From Magnolia sinica (Eukaryota > Streptophyta > Magnoliopsida > Magnoliales > Magnoliaceae), in the NCBI RefSeq assembly GCF_029962835.1, contig NC_080574.1:22046001-22110000 (forward strand): DNA of 64,000 bases. The letters run 5' to 3'. The position numbers and the translations under genes are program-made. Below the pieces are notes generated by a model. The model was given only the letters and a program-made list of their open reading frames with translations. It made no database searches and was not told the DNA's origin. Shown in pieces: positions 45,501-57,400 of the stretch. Every line of letters starts with the position of its first letter. The stretch's first letter is position 1.

Positions 45501-48500
45501 GTTATGAGGGCTGTAATAGCCATTACGAGGCATAGTGATCATTACCCCCGTAACGGTTGAAAAACAGCGACTTTTTTTAAAAATTTAAATCCAGTTTTAT
45601 CCTCAAAATTGCACTTTCCTCATTCCAAAAAGTGATATTTATGCCTTTTTGCCGATTTCGGCCACTCTTACTATAGTTTTTAGGATTAAAACCATAGAAT
45701 GAAGTGATTTGAGCGAATAGAACCTTCTAATGAAAAAAGTGATGTGGAAAAAATTGAAAAAGGTGATATTTATGCCTTTTTTGCCAATTTTTAGTTCTAA
45801 TGCTTTATTGTGATGTGTAAATATTAGACACATATAACCATGTATAAATTCACCAAACAGCTGGATACAACACTCTCACCAAAGAGTAGACCGTTACGCT
45901 ACCATAAACATGTTTTTAAAAAAAGAATACATGTTTAGAATGTTTACATTATTCTGGATTTTCTACATTTCATTTTTTTTTCAGAATTTTCGGGCAATTT
46001 TTTTCAATTGTTACGGGGGTCGTAACGGTAGGTATGCCCCCATATCAGTAATGGTGGTAACCGTTACAGCCACTGTTATCGATACGGAATATCTTGGGTG
46101 CCGCAAAGCATTCCTTAGTAACATGTATGCCCAAAAGGTACAAAAGTTAGACAAAACCTTTCGAATGTTTGATGCATTTCATGTGACCAAATACCTCTTT
46201 GCCCTGGAACCCAAAACTTCATTCACATCATTTTTGGCTTGACTTTGAGAGCTAAATTAGTCCCCTTCTTTTCTTTTTCTCTTCATGAAAAATAGCATAT
46301 CATCATACCAACTTAGTTCCTTCCCTTCATTTCTTAACTATCTATCCCCACCAGCTCACTTCATTTTTCTTCCTCATCTTCATCAAGAAAGGAAAGTATA
46401 TCTTTCAATAGCAAGGGGTATAAATGCCCATATTTTATTTTACTTATTTCCATTTCTCCTCTCTCTTGTCTCTGTTCTTTTTCCTTTTTCCAATTGCATT
46501 CCTTATTTCTTAAGAACCAACTCGTACTCAACTTTCTACCATTTGCTTTCATCATTGCTGCATGCGGATTTCGTAGAATGATGGAAAACATGAAATCTCA
46601 TTTGCCCATCTAATCTTTTAAAGAAATGGAAGATATAAACAGCACTGATATTGATTCCTGATGGAGTGGAACTCCGAGCATACCCCATTTCGATCATGGA
46701 TATGAATATCCATATCGTATCCGTATCAGCACGAGCTGATACGTGATACAGGGTCATATCGGCCCGATATGAAAAAAAAAAAAAATGACCCATATCGGCC
46801 CATATGGGAATATTTAGATCTTTTTTAAATTCACTTATGTCTCATATTCTTTTTCCATTTAAATCATGGAAGAAGCTTAAAAACTCATTTTAGGCTAAAT
46901 CTAGACCTAGTATGGGATCAAAACAAATGATTTGAATGGAATTGGACAAATCAAAGCGAAGTGTACTATTATGGGAAAATCAGAAAGGGTAAACCCTCGC
47001 TTTCTTTTTTATATTTTCATTTTCTTTTTGTTGTATATCACTGTAATGGGCCCTAGTTCACCAAATCATGCTTGATTTGTGTTCAATTAGGGCCTATTTA
47101 GTTGGCCTTCAAAAAGTCAAACTGACAAACAACATTCTCATCCAAGAATGGTCCGATACACCATCCAATACATGTTCAAAACACATTAAAGAATGATAGA
47201 TTATAGGAGATCTCTTCTTTTTTTTTCTCCTATTTTTCTAATATTTTTCAATATTTTTTTTGCTAAAAAAATTCTGACCGTTACAGGCCGATACATCCCC
47301 GATACCGATAAGCGACGCCGTATCGTATCATTTTTATGCTAGGCCAATACGCCGACCGATACCGACATTCAGAACAATGATTTTGATAAGCCGGTATCCG
47401 TGTTGGGATATCTAGGAACCGAAACAACTCAGTTATTAAACAAAAACTAAAGAGAATTAACCACTCAATTGGTCCCATGGGCCTAATTATTTCTTAGAGG
47501 AAACATGTTAAGCTGGTGGAACTATCACAAAGTCAATTGCATTAGATTTTGAATGTGTTCAAAAGAGGCCAATTGGAAAGACAGCAATCAACACAGCATA
47601 TCATGTCTACTGAAAGCAATGAACCCACCATATTCAAGACTGTTGTTTATGTCTGCAGCCAAGGAAATGTGAATCATGTTGAAGAACTCTGCTCTCTAAT
47701 ATTGCAGTTCGAAGTGGACACAGAAATTCTTTGAGAAAGGTGGATGTGATTACAATTTTATACTACTGCCACCTGTTGGGGTTTATATGAGAAGATCAAC
47801 CGTATACACGCTCCTGCTTGTACTTATTCCCATGTGTATGTGGATACTAGAAGGCCCAACCAGTAAATTTCAATGGAAAATACTTGGAATCTTTCTAGTT
47901 CAGCAACGAAGTTATAAGTCCAACGTATGACGTTTCAAAATTCAGTTGGTAGTGAAAATCGTTAAGTATATCCCTCATACAACCCCTCATTTGTGGGTAC
48001 AAAGAAGACAAAAGCTAAATTTGCTCGTTTTATGGATAGCAGTGCTTCAAAAAATAATGGCAGCTGCAGACTTTAACCAATGCCTTTTTGGACCAGAGTC
48101 CAGCTGTGGCACCTAAGTGGCTGCTCAAATTGCAGATAGTGCACATCTAGACCTTATGACCTAAGGTAACTTTAAGAAGTTGACAAGCTCAACGATGCAT
48201 ATTGAGAGAGGGCAATAGAAGAACGAAGGGTACTGAGAGCAAAAGGAGGAATGTTGATGAATGTAGGAATTGTCATGGCGGATCCTTTTCGGGGCAGCAT
48301 TATGATGCAATGAAGTATAGGCTAATTAAAACAAGAATGAGGGTACACCAACAAAAACAACACTTTGAATTCTCCTCCAAAAAGCCAAATTCCATAAAGC
48401 AATAAATTCACCAAAAGAAACCCCCAAATTCATAAATATTTTTCTTACTATTATTAGGCTTAATTTTCAGGTCTAGAGCAATAGAATTCCAAAAATCTTT

Positions 48501-50422
48501 TACAATAATTGTTGTAGATCACAGGGCTAACATCGGAAAATCAGATTAGTCATACAGCTTATGTGTGGCAATATGGCACCCCTCCCAAGGTGACAGCTCT
48601 AGCTTGGCTCATGGGAAGAAACAGGATACTAACGGTGGACAACTTACATAGGAAGAAGATGCTTCCTTTGCCAGGAGTATGGGAGAGGTTCTTTGAATTA
48701 TTTGTAGCATGGGCATCACCACGGTCAATCAAGCATTTTCTTCTGCTTCGGCATGGGGGAGGTCGGGGTAAGGTTGGGAAGGCAACTGGAGACTTTCCAT
48801 GTTGGCCAGAATCTTGTTCCTTTGCTCGGAAAGGAACAAGCGATGTTTCAGGAATCGGAGTGGGCGGATTTTGGAGGTGTTCAATAGGGCCAAGTTGAAT
48901 GTAATGAGATGGGCGATAGCATCAAATGTAATAGGCACACCTAAAACAGATGAGCGAACGTAAAGTTATGCCCTACTAAAAGCATATAGTTTTCCTACCC
49001 TATGGTGCTTAAGATGAGGACATCTTTCCTTTTCATCTATTCATCATGGATTCACTTGATTCATAACTTCTAAACTCCAAGCTTTCCAATGTCCTTCTCA
49101 TACCAATCCTAGGTTCTTGCCCATCACTTCCATTTGTATCACTCCCTAAGTTGAAGAAGAACTCATCCTCAAGTTTCAAGCATGGTGCTGTCATAGAAAA
49201 AGTTGCATGGTGCTCTCATAGAAAAGGTTTAGAAAAGGCTATCTTCTTTGATAAGAGATGCAACCCACACTTCATGCCATTTTTCGCCTCTCTAGCTCAT
49301 GAAATGGTTATTCAAGCATTAAATCTTCATCCTTTTTCTCAGAAGGAACGAAAGTTGCTATTAATCGGTCATCGCACACAATGTCTTCTTTTAAAAATGC
49401 ATTCAGCTAATCCCCTCCTTCCATATCAAAACCTCCATATGGTTATTTTGATGAATTAGTGAGCCTTTCTCGAGCCTCTTCCTCGGAAATATGACACAAA
49501 AACTCAAAGAAAATTTCCCCTTCATTGGCCTTGACTGTTTCTTAGGTCACATCTTCATTGCAATGGGTGGTTTGTCCCATTCAGCTACCATGCATGTTGG
49601 ACAATGGAAAGTATTCTTCTTCTTCTTCTTTTTCTGAAGGGCATTGGACAATGGAATGTCCATTATATCTCTTCGTAGTTACTCTTCTTCTTTTTTTGAA
49701 AGATCTCTTCATATCCCAAAAAAGTTTAGTATTAGTTTCTCCTGAAATCAACTTCCCTCCAAGACCCCAAGCCCTGAGGGTTTTCAGCCCCACGCAACAA
49801 TACTTCATGAGTTTAGTCCTTCAAAGTCAACTCCCCCACTGATTCTTGCAGCTCGATGACAATTACAAGTATGTGAAATATGTCACAACCTCAAAATACT
49901 CTCGATCAGCCATCTTATTCCATATCCGATGAGATCAAGCCTTCTTTAATACCCACTTTGATGTTGTGAAAAAACCAAGGAGCAACTAGTGCCACAAGGA
50001 ATCTACGCCTGATTTTGTTGGCCACACTCTTCTTGTCTTGTTTTGGTTCACCTATGATTCTTGATTGCACTATGTGGTATGAGAGCAGTTATCATCATGC
50101 CAGAATTGATATCCATGGCTTCACAAGATATACAATGACATGACATACACAGAGGTGTCAGTGAGTTATAAGAATAGAAAGTAAGTTGACTTGAAGGATT
50201 GCTCAAAATATACAATTATTGTTGCGTGGAGCTCTAAACCCTTGGGGTGTGTTAGATGGGAAGTTGACCTGGAAATCAATTTCCTTTGAAAAGCTAGAGT
50301 CTTTGAGTTGAATATTCAGATGTTTGTGCATAGGACTCCTCTTCCTTAAGGCCGGAAATCTAAATGTACAACTATTAGCTATATAAAATTTATAGTTAAC
50401 GTATTGAATCATACAAATTGGG

Positions 50423-50505
<83 letters not shown>

Positions 50506-53500
50506 GGAGGTCCAAATTGTGATATTATTAGAGAAGTGTTTTAACATTATTATACTTATGAGCAGTAACCACTATGATTTACCCACATCATGGGAAGTTT
50601 CACTTTGATGATCCACCGAATCCAATCCTTGACATATTCAGACACTCCTACCCATACTCAGGTCCGATAGTCTTATCCTACACTCTAAGGGAACTTTGGG
50701 GTTGTAAATCCCTTTTAGTGTATAACACTAGTCAAGCAGAGTTACAATGGATCATCAATTATCCGCCAAAATGGCCAACTGAGAACGGATGACAAAAATA
50801 ATGAACTACTGCAAGATTTTCAAAAAGATGATGTTGAGGAAGCTGACCAGTTCATGATGATTTTCATTCATTCAGAATAAGATGTAGAGGAAGTTGACCA
50901 GTTCATGGTGATTTTCATCCATTCGGAATAAGATGTAGATTCAACAACAGATAATATACTGTCCATATGGATCCTTTAAAGAAGGATATTGGTAGCTAGG
51001 GAAAAAGCAAACATTGGCAAGAAGCAGTTTTTGGTGTTACTAGTTACCCAAGGTGAAGACCTTTATCAAGAAAATCATGCTTCAAGCTTAAGGACAAGTT
51101 CTTCCCAACTAGGGCAGAATGGTGCACAATCTAAAACGGCAAGTCTTCTAGATCAAGAAACTAGGAATGGAAAAATAAAATGCCATTAAAAAAAATGGAT
51201 TGTGGAGCGAGAAAGTCAATTGAAACCACAACACACAAATGCTGGAATAAAAAGGCCCAAATCTTCAATCCTGCAAGACCTTGAAACAGTCAACTTCTAA
51301 GAGGTATCCTTTCATGCTCATATATCCATTTAAGGCTATCTTTAACTTGTTTTTAAAATCTTTAGAGGCCTACAGTTGTTATCTCTACTACTTTTGTGAG
51401 TTTCTATTATTTTGGACCTCAAAATTGAGCCAAAACAAATTTAATGAATAAAACCATTAATATGTTTTGGCTGTTTGTAGGGGTACTTTGGGTATTTAAA
51501 ATAATTAGTAATTATGATTAGCAATTAGTCAGTTAGTTTGGTAACTTGTTGGTGATAACTTAGGTTAGTGTATTTACTTCTGTTTAGAAGAAAGAAAGCT
51601 TTTGACTATTGAATATTTTTTTCAGGCAATTTGAGTTTTGGACAAGTTTTGGCTCTCTTTTCCTCTCTGATTAGATTCAAGGCTTCTTGGTCTCTAACCT
51701 CCTGGATGTCCAATGTCCCTGTTCCAGTCCTCATATTCTTAATAAGGGCCTGCTTGGAATGAGGGTAAACTAGGGGAATGCAAGGGAAAGCAAAATTGTG
51801 ACATAAGCGGGTGATCAACTCGCATTGGCGCTAGGGAAAGTAAACTATTTGTACTTGAATTTTTGGTAAAGAATAGTCCTGGAAAATGCTTTGCTTTTGC
51901 ATTTGGAAGTGCTTGGAAGCAAATACTACAAAGGGACACCTCTTCTCCCTCCAATTTTTCCATTTAAAATGTCACATCGAATGCAAACCTTTTTCTCACC
52001 ATTTGACTCTTTGAAAAGTAGGTTTCACTCCCTTCTTAAGGTGGGAAAGCAAAGGCAAACAGTTTGCCACAACATCCTCCGCTTCACAAGCAAGTGCAAA
52101 CATCTTGTCGACGCCCTTAGTTTACCCTCAATCCAAATAAGCCCTAACTTAGAAGGCATGTCACTTTGAATTGCAACAAATTGAAAGCTCAATTCCTTTA
52201 AGGCCTATTTGGATTCAGGTATTAGGATGTATTGTATTGTATTCAGGTACTGCTCATGTATACATTGGACGGTTTTCAGAATACATCCAAATCAATCAGA
52301 TACTAATCAATGTTTGGATAGGAGGTATTGTTTGGCATAGTATATAGTACGTTATACAGATCAATGTTTGGATAGGACGTATTATGTCTGCATATTGTAC
52401 AATCGTACAAATTTCAATACAACATGTACGGACGGTCAACCCACGTTTTTAAAGCAATTTCTCTACTATATCATAGAAACTCATGTCCACCGTTATTTGA
52501 TTTCATCAATCCGTTCCATCGAAAAGGTCCATCATTGAAAGATCCTACCCATCCATCCATGCATTTCACGTATTAACGGTACGGATGTGCTTGACTGTAG
52601 TAAGATTTTGAAGCTTATCATCATTCCATGTTGGATTGTCACCGGAAAAGCGATTAACCAGAAGTAGCAAAGCCTTAGGAGAAACGAAAATTTTTCAAAT
52701 AGAGAAGGTTTTTAAGAGATCACACCCTACCTGGTTGCAAGAAGATATGCAACGGTCCTTTCAAAAATCCCAAGTAGAATTCTCTCCTGCTGAGATTTCC
52801 CTTATTTTCTCCCCACTGACGGCATGGGCGTAGCTGGATAGGGAATAGGGGTTTGACAGATAGGGGTGTATACGCCAGACTGTATACACGCCATCCTCCT
52901 CCAGAAATTTCGCACTCGAATAGGGCGATACAGAAGGTCTGCCTAGATACGATCATGGTTACAGGCCAGATGTATCGCAGTACCATCCGGAGGAATGAGA
53001 TTCATACCTGTAGGGTTGCCCTTCCGCCGGACGAAATGGGGTGCTCTAGCACGATTTGCAACCCGTAACGAAGAAGAAGGTTATTCTGCACAATAGAAAT
53101 TGAAATCAGCCTTCGGAGGAGAAGGAACTGTAAGGAATGGTGACATGCAGCACGTATTAACGCCTAAAGAGGCCGCTGGTGTAGAGATCTTTTCTTCTCC
53201 CCTGCGAAATATTTCCATTCAGTCATTGCAAACGTCTCTCGAGAAGCGAATACAGTGCATTGATTCAGGAGTAATGACGACAACAGTGCCAACTGCAACA
53301 CTACCGTCGTTTCGGTTTTTTGGAAACAGTATATTTTCGCGCGCATGGAATACGACGCATGTACAATCCAAACCAAACGTTGCAAACGTCACATCAAACC
53401 TTATAATACGATACAATCCCGCCTTATACGTGAATCCAAACAAGCCCTTAGCGAATTCATAAAACCCCTCCTCCAACCTCATAATTAAATCCAAGCTTAA

Positions 53501-54420
53501 CACACAATTTGAGTTATCTTCTTAGTCAGCAAACATTCGTTCAACAGGACATCTTTGCGAAAAGAAACTTCATATCGTCATGACTTAAAATAAATATTTT
53601 TTTCAGAAGTAACGATAGATATATTGATATAAAAAGAGAAAATACAAGAAAAAAAGGAAAATCTGCTGAGGAAGCAGACTAAACTAGGCACCTAGAAAGC
53701 GAAGGTCAAAATCCTCCAAAAAAATTACATTAACCACCCATTCAATTAGCAGACTCTTAGCCCTGGAAGAAACAGATTCGACAGAAGTGGACTTGTTGTT
53801 AAAGCATCTGCCATTTCTTTCTTCCCAAACAAACCACCAAATTGCTAGCATAGCCATTCTCCAAACACACATTCTTTTTTTTAGCTAACTTGATCTGGTC
53901 ATTGATTCTTCATTGCCTCATGATACTTTTGTGTTCTACATGACCTCTTGCTCCACATTATTATCTGCCTCCCTAAATTGTAAGCCAAATAAAATGCCCT
54001 ATTTTGAATCAAAGTATTTACTTTAGTTCACTTAAACATTTGGAGGCCTGCACCTATCATACTTCCTTCGTTTGGTGTAATATCCCACATCAATTGCACA
54101 CATTTACTGCATGTGTATGAACCTTCTCGAAGTAGCTAGCTATATCTAAGGGGTTTGTTTGGATGCCCAGAAGTTGACTTACAAGGCCAAGTCGAGATCC
54201 ATGAAAGTCAAGTTAAATGAAAAAGACTTTCAGGAAGTGGGGTTATTGTTGTTTGGAAGATTTTAAAGTTACATGGAACCCAAGATATTGTGTGTGAACG
54301 ACAAAATCCTAGAACTCATAAAAGAATAGGAAAATAAGCCTTGTGGAGAGAAGGAAGAGAAGGAGAGGGAAGATGGGTTTTGGGTAGGGGCATATTTATT
54401 TTTTTTTTAATTTTATATTT

Positions 54421-54487
<67 letters not shown>

Positions 54488-57400
54488 AGGGGTGGGGGCG
54501 CCTTAGTTTCCAACTCCCCTATTTTTGGGTAAACATGAAAAGTCAACCAAATTTGCAAAACTTGGCTATTGGAAGTCGGGTTCCAAGCATCCAAAAGGGT
54601 GTAATAAAAATCCAACAGGAAGAAGCTAGTAAAACTCAACATGAAAAAAACTAAGGGCCTATTTGGATTCACGTATAAGGCGAGATTGTATCGTACTATA
54701 AGGTTTGATGTGACGTTTGCAATGTTTGGTTTGGAGTGTACATGCGCCGTATCCCATGTGCGCGAATACATACTGTTTCCAAAAAACCGAAACGACAGTA
54801 GTGTTGCAGTTGGCACTGTTGCCGTCATTACTCCCGAATCAATGCACTATATTCGTTTCTCGAGAGACGTTTGCGATGACTGAATGGAGTTATCTCGCAG
54901 GGGAGAAGAAGAGATCTCTACACCAGCGGCCTCTTTAAGCGTTAATACGTGCTGCATATCACCATTCCTTATGGTTCCTTCCCCTCCGAAGGTTGATTTC
55001 AACTTCTACTGTGCAGGATAACCTTCTTCTTCATTACAAGTTGCAAATCGTGCCGGAGCACCCCATATCGTCCGGCGGAAGGGCGACCCTACAGGTATGA
55101 ATCTCATTCCTCTGAATGGTACTGCAATATATCTGGCCTGTAACAATGACCGTATCCAGGCAGACCTTCTGTATCGCCCTCTTCGAGTGCAAAATTTCTG
55201 GAGGACGGCGTGTATACGGTCTGGCGTATACATATCTGTCAAACCCCCATTCCCTGTCCAGCTACGCCTATGCCATCGATGGGGAGAGAATGAGGGAAAT
55301 CTCAGCAGGAGAGAATCCTACTTGGGATTTTTGAAAGGACGGGTGCATATCTTCCTGCAACCAGGTAGGGTGTGATGCTGTCAGTGGGTTGCAGATATTT
55401 TGATATTTCAAATGCTTCTATTTATAAAAACCCTGAATCGTGTCATCTCTTAAAAACCTTCTATATTTGGAAATTTTTCGGTTCTCCTAAGGCTTTGCTA
55501 CTTCCGATTAATCGCTTTTCCGGTGACAATCCAACATGGAATGATGATAAGCTCTAAAATCTTACCACAGTCAAGCACCTCCATACCGTTAATACGTGAA
55601 ATGCATGGATGGATGGGTAGGATCTTTCAATGATAGACCTTTTCGATGGAACGGATTGATAGAATCAAATAACGGTGGGCATGAGTTTCTATGATATAGT
55701 AAAGAAATTGCTTAAAAAAACGTGGGTTGACCATCCGTACATGTTGTATTGAAATTTGTATGATTGTATAATACGCAGATATAATACGTCCTATCCAAAC
55801 ATTGATCTGTATAACGTACTGTATACTATGCCAAACAATACCTCTTATCCAAACATTGATTAGTATCTGATTGATTTGGATGTATTCTGAAAACCGTCCA
55901 ATGAATACATGAACAGTACCCGAATACAATACAATACATCCTAATACGCAAATCTAAACAGGCCCTTATCTGAAACTTAGAACAATACATTAGCTTTCCA
56001 TCAATTCAATTGGTTGAAACCCAAATTACAGAATACCTTCCCCCATTAATATTCATGTTTTCATAAGTCACATTCATTCTTAGGTGACACAGGACAACTA
56101 ACCACTTGCTCTAAAAGCTTGAATTGATAGAGCATGGTGAATCAATCCATTTATCTCATAGTCCAAGTCAAGCCCTCAGCCGAACCCCCCCTTGTGGGCC
56201 CCACTTCACATGAGCACCTACTTCACAAGCTACTCGCCTCACACAGGCCGCCCACACCGAGTGTGTCCCTACATACATAGGACACCCCACTTAAGCCCAG
56301 TGTGAAAATGCCCCTGCATTAATAGGCCAACAACTGTCTTATGTCACATTCATAGGTTGACGATGAAGCAAAAAAAAAAAAAAAAAAAAAAAAAATTTTC
56401 TTCAATGCATTAACATAAAAGAGTTCCAACTTTTGTTCAATGCTGATAGGATAGGCATATGCCCTTCTCACATTGGCTCAATTGTCTCTTAACAATGGAT
56501 TTCCAAGCAAACTGCCACAAACTACAACTTGAGTGCGTGTAGAAGTTAGCTTCTATCTTGCAGCAAATGCTAATTTTTACACAACTAACCCACCTAGTGA
56601 CATTACACAAATTACCTTTCACAATAAATGGATCAAAGAGATTAGAAAACTCTAATGGGCCTTCCAAAGAAGACACCAATGTTGCATTGCTAGAAAACAT
56701 ACTGCCAATGGAACTGACCTAGGAAGTTTCCTCTTCCTACCAACTCCCCATGTTTCCTAGCAATCCACCATTGCATTTCAGTATAAAGTCCCAGCAGGGG
56801 GCTTCCCCCATCCAGCACCTGATCCGGATTTCCTTCCAACAGTTCCCACAGTTAATGACATCATCTGAATAACCATCCTGGTAATCAGTCTAAATAAAGC
56901 ATGGAAAATCTTAAGACTTTAGAAAAGAGCCCGTCCTTCTGCTTTGCTTGAATAAACAGTGACTATAGGACCATTATAGACTCATAGCCCACTTTGCCCT
57001 TGGTAATTAACAAAGAAAGTCATCTCTGTGCCCCGAACAAGCCCGCCAGTAAACTGCAAGATAATCACCACTAAAATTTCAGCTTTACTCTAAATGGAAC
57101 TTCTTGATGTTGATTTTCTTCAAATAACTCTCCACCAAAATGATATTGGCTTAACTGCCCCCCACAATAGCAACCAAAAAGAAGCCTGAAGATTTATTAG
57201 ACCTCCAAGTCTGCTCAAATATCTACTTAACCAAAAACCTCCTCACCATGCCACAATCATCTCTAATGAACCCCCCATCCAAGGAGGATAGGATTTCTAA
57301 GAGAACTACAACTGAAATTAAGCATGTCACAAGCAATCCTAGTCATAATCATCCTCTACCAGGTTTTCCTATTACCTCAACTCAAAACTAGAAAGTCATT

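Noticed and set aside
49150-50100. Possible retroelement region with a TGGTATGAGAGCA word near 50074 resembling a primer-binding site
   Set aside because: No LTR end adjoins it, no gag or pol wording follows on that strand, and one near-match word is not enough.
56437-57330. LINE reverse transcriptase remnant in the LARP intron
   Set aside because: A few suggestive words on the minus strand, but no diagnostic RT motif could be read.
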